From assembly GCF_039555335.1 (NCBI RefSeq), contig NC_092637.1, positions 9,322,815-9,386,814 of the forward strand: a stretch of 64,000 bases of DNA, written 5' to 3'. The DNA comes from Amphiura filiformis (Eukaryota; Echinodermata; Ophiuroidea; Amphilepidida; Amphiuridae). Under the pieces are notes generated by a model. It did no database searches. It was not told the DNA's origin and worked only from the letters and a program-made list of their open reading frames with translations. The translations under genes and the position numbers were made by a program. Positions within the stretch are counted from its first letter, which is position 1; the number at the start of each line of letters is the position of its first letter. This document shows positions 1 through 11,500 of this stretch, piece after piece.

Positions 1-130
1 ACATAAATGTTTTTAGGCAAATAAAATTCCAAAATATGGTACGTTTTCTGCCTTTGCTTGTCACGTGGTAGGCCTATGTTGAAGTTGCGATTATACCTTC
101 AAATAAGTTTCAAATGAATTCCAAGAAGAC

Positions 131-220
131 AAATGGCCGAGTGGTCTAAGGCGCTGGGTTCATAGTGTATCCAAAGCAGTCCGCCGCCGCCGTGAGTTCG
201 AACCCCGCCTCCGCCAAACT
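131..220 (+). repeat. tRNA-Leu-like sequence, probable SINE head or tRNA pseudogene
   Basis: An A-box-like stretch (TGGCCGAGTGGTCTAAGG) is followed about 55 bases later by a B-box (GAGTTCGAACCCC) and a CCGCCA end. The A-box resembles eukaryotic tRNA-Leu/Ser genes. The seven bases before the A-box do not pair with the 3' acceptor half (CTCCGCC), so a functional cloverleaf does not close. I read this as a tRNA-derived pseudogene or SINE head. Confidence 0.5.
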
Positions 221-919
221 TTAATGAAGTAAAATTAAAATTGAAATTTTAATTTAAAAAAATTTCATATTGGGGAAATGTGACTGGCAGAATTTATGTA
301 TGGCGTGGAGTGGTATAAAAAAAAAAATCGAGAAGCAAACTATAATTTAAAAACAAAAACCACCATACGATACCAGAACCACCCTAGCCTAGGCGGCTCG
401 AACTGAGGCTAACCTGCGGGGACTAAGCCGGGACTGTACATATTTGTAACAGTTTCCAAAATTACATCCCCGGGTAGGTCCCCGCTGGGAAGGGGGGGTG
501 CAGGGGGTCAGAGTGCCCCCCTGACAAAAAAAATGAAAGAAAAAGTGCCCCTCTGACAAAAAAAAACCCTCTGAGAAAATTATGAGGGAAAAGGGCAAGG
601 AGCCCCTTTTCTAGCAAATGTAAAATACAAATTTTGTGACAATAATGCCCTTTTTTAGCCGGATAATGGGCGAAAATAGTGTAAAATACCATTTTTTTCA
701 CGCTACGCGCGCACATCATAAGGCCCTTTTCGGGAAGCTCGAAGACATACAGTCTCTGTATTGTATGATGCAAGTGCAATTTTTTTCGTCTGTGCCCCCA
801 AAATTTTATTTTGCCCCACCTGACCAGGAAAGCTGGCTATGCCCCTGGTTACATGCGAGTGCGTTTATAGTTTATACGGGCACTACTTGCAAGTTTACAT
901 TAGTACTGGGTTATACAAC
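221..919. other. Non-coding, no gene seen; low-complexity repeats
   Basis: AT-rich sequence with mononucleotide runs. At 480-660 there are several degenerate copies of a 'cccctctgacaaaaaaa' motif. Short open frames here have no recognisable protein features. The missing first PYCR exon was looked for and not found. Confidence 0.5.
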
Positions 920-924
920 CATGA

Positions 925-2345
925 TGTGTCAGATTCCTTAGGGCTCAAGCTTTAATATTTGATGCAGGATGATCTCCTGAGCATTTTGACACCTCTTTTA
1001 CTGAAATCGGCCAAAAAATTAGAAGGTGCCAGCCAAAAAACTTATGCTGACGGGGGGGTCATTGTCATTTTGCATCAAAATGTTATTCTAATATGCCTTA
1101 TTCTATTGATATTGGTGTTGTTTTATATGTGTAGGCCTACATCCATATCAAAACGATGCACTTGTCGGCTGCTACATGTGTCTCATTTAATAGCTAGGAA
1201 TAAATATCGGACTCATTTCAATTGGAAGTTACTTCAAATCCTCCCTTGAAGTCACATGGTTAATAATGAGTGTTCTAGCTGTATTCATAAACCATGTAAC
1301 TTGGGATTGATTTGAGGTGATCTCCGCTAGAGATGAGTCTGGTATTCATTCCTAGCTATTATTTAAAATGAGACACTTGTAGCAGCCGACAAGTGCATCG
1401 TTTTGATATAGATGTACACACGTACATGTTATTGGTACCAAGGAATTCATTTTTGATTTTGAAAGTTGCATAAGATTCGGGGCATCCATATTCTTGGAAA
1501 CTATTGTTTTATGTCAAAATTAGGGTATGATAATGAGGGCGCTTTGCTCTTAGCACGCGCACACTCTTTCAACAGTAAAATTTAGTGTCGTAAGTATGAA
1601 GATAATCATAAGTGGCACCTGATCAAGAAATTTGAACGTTTTACATGATTCGGTTTGACTTTAACACCCATTTGAACATTTCATGGAACGCTGTCATCGA
1701 AATGTACAGAGGTCAATGCACTTTCATACCATGTACATTTCAACGGAGGGCTTCATGAAATTACAAAATACGGTGCCACGGTCAAACGAAAAAAAAAAAC
1801 TTAACGCCCAAGAAAAATCAACTGGCAACACTACAGCTAAGACAGCAAGTGCTAGTATTGGATATCTCAAGAAGAAGCAACCAGCCAGTAAGGTTGCGAA
1901 ACGTCACAACTAATTGTGAGTACCTGGATTTGTTTTGAGAACTATAGTGATAAGCACAAATTTCTTGTAGAGGTTCCACCTATGATTATCTTTAGTTATG
2001 TACACAAAAATTTCAATTGGAAGAGCGAATTCAAATTTAATGCAAAGCGCCCTCATACCCTAATTTTTGCTGTTTCCAAGAACATGGATGCTCCAAATCT
2101 TATACAACTTCAAAAAATGGATTCTTTAGCACCAATAACATATAAAAACAACACTAATATCAATAGAATAAGGCATAGAATAATATTTTTGATGAAAAAT
2201 GACAATTGTCAGACCCCCACCTCAGACCCCCCTGTCCGAATAAGTTTTTTGGCCGTCACCTTCTCATTTTTTAACCGATTTCAGTAAAAAAAGGTGTCAA
2301 AATGCTCAGGAGATCATCCTGCATCAAATAAGCTTGAGCCCTAAG
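925..2345. mobile_element. Nested foldback element (palindrome inside palindrome)
   Basis: The left arm starts near 'agggctcaagcttt' with 'gatgcaggatgatctcctg', and its reverse complement is present at 2300-2345. The arm covers about 925-1130 and resumes at 1428-1545, pairing with about 1990-2345. The interruption at 1135-1410 is itself a complete palindrome (see next entry). The central piece 1545-1990 is unpaired. No transposase is seen, so this is a non-autonomous foldback element with a younger one inserted in its left arm. Confidence 0.75.
1135..1412. mobile_element. Palindromic MITE, family copy 1
   Basis: The arms begin 'atccatatcaaaacgatgca' and end with its inverted counterpart 'tgcatcgttttgatatagat', with the centre near 1270. 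The arms are about 130 bp and imperfect. It sits inside the left arm of the larger foldback element, and a second family copy is at 2845-3115. Confidence 0.75.
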
Positions 2346-2482
2346 GGATCTGACACATCACCCTTTTTTTACCCCTCTATAACCAACCCCTATTTACATT
2401 CGAAAAGTACTTATAAGTGACATTACAAACGATCATCTGAACAAGTCTATAATTTCAATTTGTTTTTATACTCTATATTTAG

Positions 2483-2547
2483 ATGTAATAAAACCAGGAC
2501 AGCTCATGGCTAGTGCTCCGTCTGACAGAAATCTCAAAGTAGTCAAG
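2483..2547 (+). CDS. PYCR3: PYCR3-like exon a (first visible exon)
   Basis: The acceptor 'ctctatatttag' precedes it and the donor 'gtaagc' follows. The exon begins with two bases completing a codon, then encodes VIKPGQLMASAPSDRNLKVVK minus its last residues' context; it ends in phase 0. The SAPSDRNL stretch matches the family's post-Rossmann strand that helps bind the cofactor. 65 nt. Confidence 0.85.
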
Positions 2548-5500
2548 GTAAGCCACCAGTGTTGCCAGTCTTCCAAGAAATTTCCTGATTTTAGAAAAAC
2601 ATGTGATTTTTTTTATGTTACACCCTGTAAGGGCTCATATTGAAATACCCTACCACGTTTTCACACAGAAAGAAGGCAGGATTCCCCTCGCTAAGCGCGC
2701 GCCTCAGTAAAGCTCGGTCATAAAACGGATGGATTATATGCATCAGGATTTTAACAAAAGAAGGCTAGCACAGGAAAGCTGCAGGATGGCACACACCTTC
2801 CTGTGTAAGGGAATTTAAATATGAGCCCTAACTTACGACATTTAGGAATAAATATCAAACTCATCTCAAGTAGAAGTCACTTCTAAATTAAATTAAATTT
2901 TGGATTTATAAAGCGCCTTTCTCCAGATCAGCGCTTCAAATCATCTACAAGTCACAAGGTTTAGGAATGCTATCTGAATTTCTAAACCATGTAACTTTAG
3001 GATTATTTAAAATGATGCCCCACATGTGATGAGTTTGGTATGGTATTCCTAACTATTATGTAAAAAGACACATGTACCAACCGACAAGTGCATCATTTTG
3101 ATATGGATGTGTATTTAACTATAAGCACCCACCCAAAATGACTTGGTTAAGCGCCCTGGGTATTTAATTGAACAAATATGGTAGGCTACTAAAAACTAAT
3201 ATTCTGAGTACCGGTATTTGAGAAGTGGCACTTCATGAATATTAATTATGAACCTTTAAAAATAAAAATAAACAAGAATTTGTCTTTAAAAAAGACAAGT
3301 TCACGGATCAGGTGTATAGTACATATACTTTGAGCTACTTTGATCTAACATTTAATATTCATATTTAACCTACTCTGCACTCATTTGACAATAAATAGTG
3401 ATATGAGGCTTAATAATGATACCTGCGTCTTGACTCTGGAAAACAATATTTTTTAAAAACCTCATTTTGCATTTAGTTTTTTAAGCCACCTTGGGAGCCA
3501 CCTACAGGATCTCATTTTGCATTTAGGTTTTTATTGCGTTGCAAAGTAGCAAAACTTTCTTTTTAATTATATGGCCCAATTCGTGCCTGGAAAAGGCTAT
3601 CCCCTCTTACAACCTATCGACAGGTCTAAAATCTATAATGAGGTGTCACCGGGTTTGCAAGAGATAAATAATACCAAATCTAAACACCATGAAATTCACC
3701 ACATCACGACCAAGCTCACATTGGGCGCCCCATTCCTTTTTTAAAGGAATTTTTATTAACTCTTGCTAGCTTTTGTCAGGGTCAGTGATATTTGTCTTGT
3801 CAATATTATACAGGTTTATACACATGGGTTATTACAAGAGTCAATAAACATTCAATTAACTATAGATAATGGACTTAGTTTTGTGCAATGTAGTTATATT
3901 GAACTTTATCTGAAGTAAATCACCTGCTACACAGTTTTCTATACAGAATGATATGTTTACTTTATGATTAGGCCTGACCTAACCCCTGCTGGTTTTGATT
4001 AACCAATCAGTTATGTGTATTGTCACCATGTGATGGCCATAAGCCAATTACAAACATGTTTCTAAAAAAGGCTAAAAAATTCCTACGCTGGACAGACTCT
4101 TGGACAGGTTAAGTGTTGAATAGTAAGTTCTCAGTGGGGCAAGATTAGATAAAGGCATACAAACTAGGGTATGAGATATTAGGAATTATTTCCTAGCCTC
4201 TTAATCACAGGGTGGTGTGCTATGTAGCTATTCAAGACACAGGATATGTAAGGGATAAACTGTGCATATGAGATATGGGTGCAAGTGGCATCATTTCACT
4301 GTCGTGAAAAAATGGGTAGGTATATATTCTTTTGTACGTAAAAGCCAGTCTGGAAAAGACCCGGGAAAGGGCAATACAATTGTATTATTTGGCCTAATGA
4401 ATAAAAGCTGTTTAATGACTTGATGTCTTAAAATAAAAAGGTAATAGAAAAATAATTGTTTGGAAAGTGTTGGCAGATGGTAGCTCATAGTTGCTGACAC
4501 CAAATATCTTGAAGTCTCTGGGAGAAAAGAAAGTCGGTGGAGATTCTAAAAGTGTGGACATTACATAAATCTACACATTTTCAGGTCCAAGCAAGCATAC
4601 ATGTAGAAATCTGCAATTTTCAGTGTTTTCATTTCTTTTTTGCTCGTTTTGAACATTTTTTCCATATTTTCCATGCTTTGCCTAAATGCGTGAAAATGCA
4701 TGAGATATAATAATGCTAAATGTGCATGTAAATTGAATTGAATTTTTTTTTTATTTCTACAGGAGAAAGGTATCCAGACAACGCACGATAACTGTGAAGT
4801 TGTCAGGTCATGTGATGTGGTGATTCTAGCATGTAAACCATACCACATAGCACAAGTATCAGAAGAGATAAGGTCAGAGGTCACAGGCAGCAAACTTGTA
4901 TTATCACTCCTGGCTGCTGTAACTATACCAAAATTGGAAGCTGTAAGTAGAGTTACACTAGGATCAACAGCAGCTCATCTATCAGGGGCACAGTTCTTTA
5001 ACCCCAATACATATGTAGGCCTACATTCATTAAAATGACCTTGGGTACAAATACTCTGCAAGTTGAGGTCAAATTTTGCACTATGATTGTTTAATTGAGT
5101 TTATTGAACTATGCCATATTGAGATGAGGCCATTGTGGTTCATTGTGTTAGTAGATTATTTCAGAAATAGCAGGAAATGCCAAAGAAGAGGTTTCCACTG
5201 AATCCTTTACCTCACCCCATTTCATCAAATGACACACCAAAGCAGACGCTGGTGGCCGACGTCATTTTAATACGGCAACAGCCAATATCTTAAGCAAAAC
5301 AAACAATATGATGGCAACACTGCCTGGATGTTGCACCCAATTATTTTTCTCCTTGCCATTGTGTGTTTTTAGCTCCATTGGCCCCGTTACGCTATTTCCT
5401 AGCGCAATAAACATTTTCACATGAAAATAAATGATTTTGGATTTAAAATGAATGTGAAGAAAAAAAAAATCCTGTGCCGGGGATGAGGATTGAACTCCGA

Positions 5501-8500
5501 CCGCTCGGGGGCCAGGTAAACCTGTTAACCACTACACCACACAAAGCTATTGCGTGAATTTGTGAATTTTTTGTATTGTATCATAAATAGTGCGTTATTC
5601 ATACAAAAAATTTAAAAAAAGCAGTACTTACAATGAGGTTCACTGTCGAACCTCAACGGATTTAGACTGATAAAATATTGCTTGATAACATACATACACT
5701 TTTGGAATTATTTGAGACATTTACGTGTAAAACCAATGACGACATCAAAATTCAGTAGATCTTGGCCGGCCCCCCTGCACCAAAGTATAGCTTGAAATAC
5801 CCCTGACAAGGATCTTATTGCTAACTTTCCTGGTCTATCTACCCAGATGAAACTTGGCAAGCTGATCCTGGCTGCTACGGTTATTATAAATATTTTGGCT
5901 GATAAGAGTTCTGCGTCTGTATAGAGCTGCGTCCATGTGACTTATTGTTAAGAGCAATTTATCTAATGTAATTGCGCTATATGAGCAGTCAAGTTAGCTC
6001 AATCGATAAGGCGTTTGACTATGGTGCGAGAGGTTGCGGGTTCGAACTCTGACGGTGCCTAGTTTGCTCTCGTGGAAAAATTAAGTTAGCTTGAAATTCC
6101 CCTGGACAAGGAACTCACTGCTTATTGTCTCGTTGTAACCCGTACGAAACTCGGGGAGCTGATCCTGGTTGCGAAGGTTATTTGTGGAATGTCTAGGGTG
6201 TGCGCTCTTGAAGCTGCAAAGTCCCAGAGTTGTGGTTAAATGGTTTATGGAATGATGTGGGGGCGTAGTGGTCAGCGACAACCTGTAAAGTGTGCTGAGG
6301 CTTGTGGATCAACGCTCTACACGTTGTGCCTGTGCGTAGCGCACTATAAATCACTACGCTTTTACTTTTCTTTTTTTTTTTATAAATTGGTGTCCACCCA
6401 CTGTCCAATGTTTGTTATGTCACGGGTTCGCTATGTTTAAAATTAGAGTGCTATGTCAATATGGGTAGCTACAAGGGTAAGGGATCTGTTAGAGTTAGGG
6501 TTGGATTCTACATAGAGAACATATTTCATATTCGACAGAGCAAACCTTATTTTTGACATAGTGATCCTTATTTTTGACATTGTGGCCTTATTGTTGATAT
6601 AGTGAACCTTATTTTTGACATAGTGGTCCTTATTTTGACAGAGATTCTTATTTTTGATATAGTGATTCCTTTGAGTGGGTCGTAACCTATTATCGATAGT
6701 TCTTTGTTTAACAAAGGGCGGTTTTCGGTGAACGGCTCTTTTCAGAGCCATCAGTAGGTAAGGGCGGTGTACATGTCTCATTCTTAGGTACATTGTCCTG
6801 AATAAGTCTGAACTACTCCACGACGAAAGCATAACAGTTCCAAACTTGTCCAACGATGAACCCGCTAAAAAACCCACTAACTGTACATACTGTTATAAAC
6901 TTCTGTCGTAAAAGCCTATCCCACAATTTTTTCCCTGTTACCAGGGTTTACCAAGTGGTACAAAAGTCCTTCATACTATGCCCAATGTTGCCAGTGCAGT
7001 ACAAACCTGATATAACCTTTAAATATTGTGGTTCTTTTTTCCCTGTTACCAGGGTTTACCAAGTGGTACAAGAGTCCTTCGTGCTATGCCCAATGTTGCC
7101 AGTGCAGTACAAGACATGATATAACCTTTAAATATGTGGTTCTTTTTCCTGTTACCAGGGTTTACCAAGTGGTACAAGAGTCCTTCGTGCTATGCCCAAT
7201 GTTGCCAGTGCAGTACAAACCTGATATAACCTTTAAATATTGTGGTTCTTTTTTTCCTGTTACCAGGGTTTACCAAGTGGTACAAGAGTCCTTCGTACTA
7301 TGCCCAATGTTGCCAGTGCAGTACAAGCCTGATATAACCTTTAAATATTGTGGTTCTTTCTTCCCTGTTACCAGGGTTTACCAAGTGGTACAAGAGTCCT
7401 TCATACTATGCCCAATGTTGCCAGTGCAGTACAAGCCTGATATAACCTTTAAATATTGTGGTTCTTTCTTCCCTGTTACCAGGGTTTACCAAGTGGTACA
7501 AGAGTCCTTCAGTACTATGCTAATGTTGCCAGTGCAGTACAAGCCTGATATAACCTTTAAATATTGCGGTTCTTTTTTCCCTGTTACCAGGGTTTACCAA
7601 GTGGTACAAGAGTCCTTCATACTATGCCCAATGTTGCCAGTGCAGTACAAGCCTGATATAACCTTTAAATATTGTGGTTCTTTTTTTCTCTGTTACCAGG
7701 GTTTACCAAGTGGTACAAGAGTCCTTCGTGCTATGCCCAATGTTGCCAGTGCAGTACAAGCCTGATATAACCTTTAAATATTGTGGTTCTTTGTTCCCTG
7801 TTACCAGGGTTTACCAAGTGGTACAAGAGTCCTTCGTGCTATGCCCAATGTTGCCAGTGCAGTACAAGACATGATATAACCTTTAAATATGTGGTTCTTT
7901 TTTCCTGTTACCAGGGTTTACCAAGTGGTACAAGAGTCCTTCGTGCTATGCCCAATGTTGCCAGTGCAGTACAAGACATGATATAACCTTTAAATATGTG
8001 GTTCTTTCTTCCCTGTTACCAGGGTTTACCAAGTGGTACAAAAGTCCTTCATACTATGCCCAATGTTGCCAGTGCAGTACAAACCTGATATAACCTTTAA
8101 ATATTGTGGTTCTTTTTTCCCTGTTACCATTGATTACCAAGTGGTACAAGAGTCCTTCGTACTATGCCCAATGTTGCCAGTGCAGTACAAACCTGATATA
8201 ACCTTTAAATATTGTGGTTCTTTTTTCCTGTTACCAGGGTTTACCAAGTGGTACAAGAGTCCTTCATACTATGCCCAATGTTGCCAGTGCAGTACAAGCC
8301 TGATATAACCTTTAAATATTGTGGTTCTTTTTTCCCTGTTACCAGGGTTTACCAAGTGGTACAAGAGTCCTTCATACTATGCCCAATGTTGCCAGTGCAG
8401 TACAAGCCTGATATAACCTTTAAATATGTGGTTCTTTTTTCCCTGTTACCAGGGTTTACCAAGTGGTACAAGAGTCCTTCATACTATGCCCAATGTTGCC

Positions 8501-11500
8501 AGTGCAGTACAAGCCTGATATAACCTTTAAATATTGTGGTTCTTTTTTCCCTGTTACCAGGGTTTACCAAGTGGTACAAGAGTCCTTCATACTATGCCCA
8601 ATGTTGCCAGTGCAGTACAAGCCTGATATAACCTTTAAATATTGTGGTTCTTTTTTCCCTGTTACCAGGGTTTACCAAGTGGTACAAGAGTCCTTCATAC
8701 TATGCCCAATGTTGCCAGTGCAGTACAAACCTGATATAACCTTTAAATATGTGGTTCTTTTTCCCTGTTACCAGGGTTTACCAAGTGGTACAAGAGTCCT
8801 TCGTGCTATGCCCAATGTTGCCAGTGCAGTACAAGAGGGATGTACCATGCTAGTAAGGGGATCCAATGTTACAGAAGCGGATGTAGCCTTGACCAGAGAT
8901 TTATTCAGTCCTATTGGTTTGGTTGAGGAGGGCACAGATGCATTGTGCAATGTAGGAGGAGCATATGGTGGTGCAATTGCATACGTAAGTATATTTTGTA
9001 TTTGTGATGATAACCAAAACTTATATGTGACATGATCAAGGGGAATGAGTCACATGTCGACCCTGGTCAAAAATGAGTTTCACATATCTTTCTAAAGAAG
9101 ACATTTAGAGCTTTCAAAAAACTGAAAACCCCAAGTTGATACGACTTTTCTTTGCGAAGTTACGTCACTTTATCAATCGCTGAAAACAATAGAAAACAAA
9201 AGATTTATAACACTTTCTTTGCCAATATCTCAAAATCAATGTTAGCAACATCCGACTCATTCCCCTTGATCGTGTCACATATTCAGACCAGCCCTCCAAT
9301 TAAAGACCTATTCAGTGATTTGCTCATCATGAAAATTGTAAATCGTGGCCTAATGGTTAACATACTTGCCTTTAGTGCTTAAGGGCCCGGGTTTGATCCC
9401 CGGGGGGTTGAGATTTGCTGGGATATTGACTTGGGGAAAATATGTCTGAAATTAATTGGCAACCTCTGTAGATTAAATTCAGACTTTTCTGCTCTCTCCA
9501 TGGTACATTTAGAATTGGGTAAATGAACCAAAGTACTCCTGTGTGCAGAGAGCCATACCTGTACAAGTATCTCGCAGCCAGTTTCGAAAAGAGTAGGGTG
9601 TTAACCCCTGACTGTTCCCAAACTGTCCCGGTGTTCAAATGGACCCCTTGATGGAAATTTAAGCTTCAATAGACGCTTTCACAGGCTATCCAGGGTTGTC
9701 AAAACCTGAACAAATCAAATCAAATCAAATCAAAAATAATCAAAATTAAGTTTTTTTGCATCTTTTTTCATCATAGATGTGCTAACATAGTGTGCATATG
9801 TATTTGAATGGAGCTTCAACGTTGTCAATACTGCAGTTTTCCTCACTTTTTGCCTAATTTTTCATTTCCATTATTTTCCAAAATAGCTAATGACAATTTT
9901 AATGACTTTGACTTATTCTTCACTTTTAAGGGCTGGGGTAAGGACGTTGACACAGTATTTATTGTGGGACCTGGGAGCACATCAGACACATCAAATTGCA
10001 TCCTATTATGAAGAATGTCCTTCTGATATCAAATAATTTTGATTTTTTGAAATTGGCGATATAATACAAATTTTATGGCAAATTATTAAAAATTGATATT
10101 TTTACATTTCACAGTCCTCGAAGTCCGAAAATTAAAATCCTTTTGCAGACAGGTAACACACATGATTAGGAAAAATTTCCAGCGGGTTTGCTAAAATCAC
10201 CACTGCCAGCAGGAAATATGAATATTTTTTTCCGAGCAGCTTACAATTTTATGCCTTTTGGGAAACTTTATTTATATCGTCAATACGGGAGGTCAAAATT
10301 TTCATATAATCGTCGAATTTCGTGCAATTTCATACACTTTAAGTACATAGCTTTAGATTTATGCAGACTTACCTAGTTTTGATGAAAATATGCATTTTTG
10401 ACATGACACTCGGGACGAATAGCTACTGAATACAGCCGGAAGACAATTTGTAAAGATAACAGCTGAATGCCAATGAATGCTGAAATTTTACTCCCGTCAC
10501 TTTCACACCCAACCATTTACACATCCTTTGTTTTATTTTACACATCCTGTCACACCCAACTCATTACGACAGCAAACACCGCGCCGCTGGGAGTGGAATG
10601 CACCAGGTGCCGGGACCAGGTAGAATGCACAGCACTGGGCCAAAAATATCTCATAGCTGCTGCTCGTGTTTGTTTTGCTGTGTAGGCCTACATTAAGAAA
10701 TTGGCTAATTATTGTTTTTGTTTTCTTTACTGAGGCCTACAAAAATATTGGTAAAAGATGTGATGTTAAAAGAAATTTGTTGGAACGATAAATAGGCCTA
10801 TGTCTTCGTGATAACAATTTAATTAAATTTGTGACAATATTTCTGTAACATAGTATCTTCTCTGATATAATACCGTACTCGTCGTAATTATGTTTATAGG
10901 ACTATCAATAACATTATAAATAAGAAATCAGATTCAGAACTCATAATCGATCGACCCAGGCGCCACAGCTGAAAGGCACCAAGCCGTGCAAAAAGGAAAC
11001 AACAATTATTATAGTTGGCTCAGTGATGTTAACACCCATAGGCCCCAGACTAAAATTGTGTTGAAACATACATATTTTGTATTTTCACTCTAGCTCTACC
11101 TATATTTCTGGGGAAAGAGCCCTAATTTATAATTTAAAATCTTTATTCATGAAAACATAGGCCTACATGTACCTGCAATTTGAAATTAAGTGCAGAAAGA
11201 TTTTAATAGAAATAATTATTTGATTTCCACATTATTATTTGAAATGATATCACTGACGCTTTAATTTCAGACATATGATTTATTTTTCATGAAAATGCAA
11301 TGTGACATCAATGGTCTATATGCAATGCGTGTGCATTACAGGGATGTGAGAGTTCCTTTTTTCAGCTGATTTCCTCTGTTTTGCCAAAATACGTGTTTTT
11401 CTTTTATTTTCAGCCCATATTTGACGTTTTTACCCTGATTTTACCCTGTTTTTAGTGATTTTCCTCGTTTTTGGTCCGTGGCCTCTCACACCCCTGGTAC

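Larger units (their letters stand above)
4943..8774 (+). other. PYCR3-like intron b, carrying SINEs and the acceptor array
   Basis: A 3.8-kb intron. In order it holds plain DNA (4943-5460), a minus-strand tRNA-like sequence, a SINE dimer, a short 24-bp-type repeat (6545-6670) and the 17-unit acceptor array described below. Open frames inside the array are artefacts of its period, which is usually 108 (3 x 36). Confidence 0.85.

Noticed and set aside
131..220. Functional tRNA-Leu gene
   Set aside because: A- and B-boxes are present, but the acceptor stem does not pair.
1683..1913. Lys-rich 76-residue frame
   Set aside because: It lies in the unpaired core of a foldback element; no family resemblance and no splice sites matching the PYCR phase.
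6443..6877. 144-residue minus-strand frame
   Set aside because: Its C-terminal half reads the 24-bp tandem repeat; it sits in a PYCR intron and has no motif.
7028..7765. 245-residue open frame over the 108-bp array (repeated YQVVQESF... motif)
   Set aside because: The period is usually a multiple of three, so any stop-free frame stays open. The frame is not that of the PYCR exon and spans splice acceptors.
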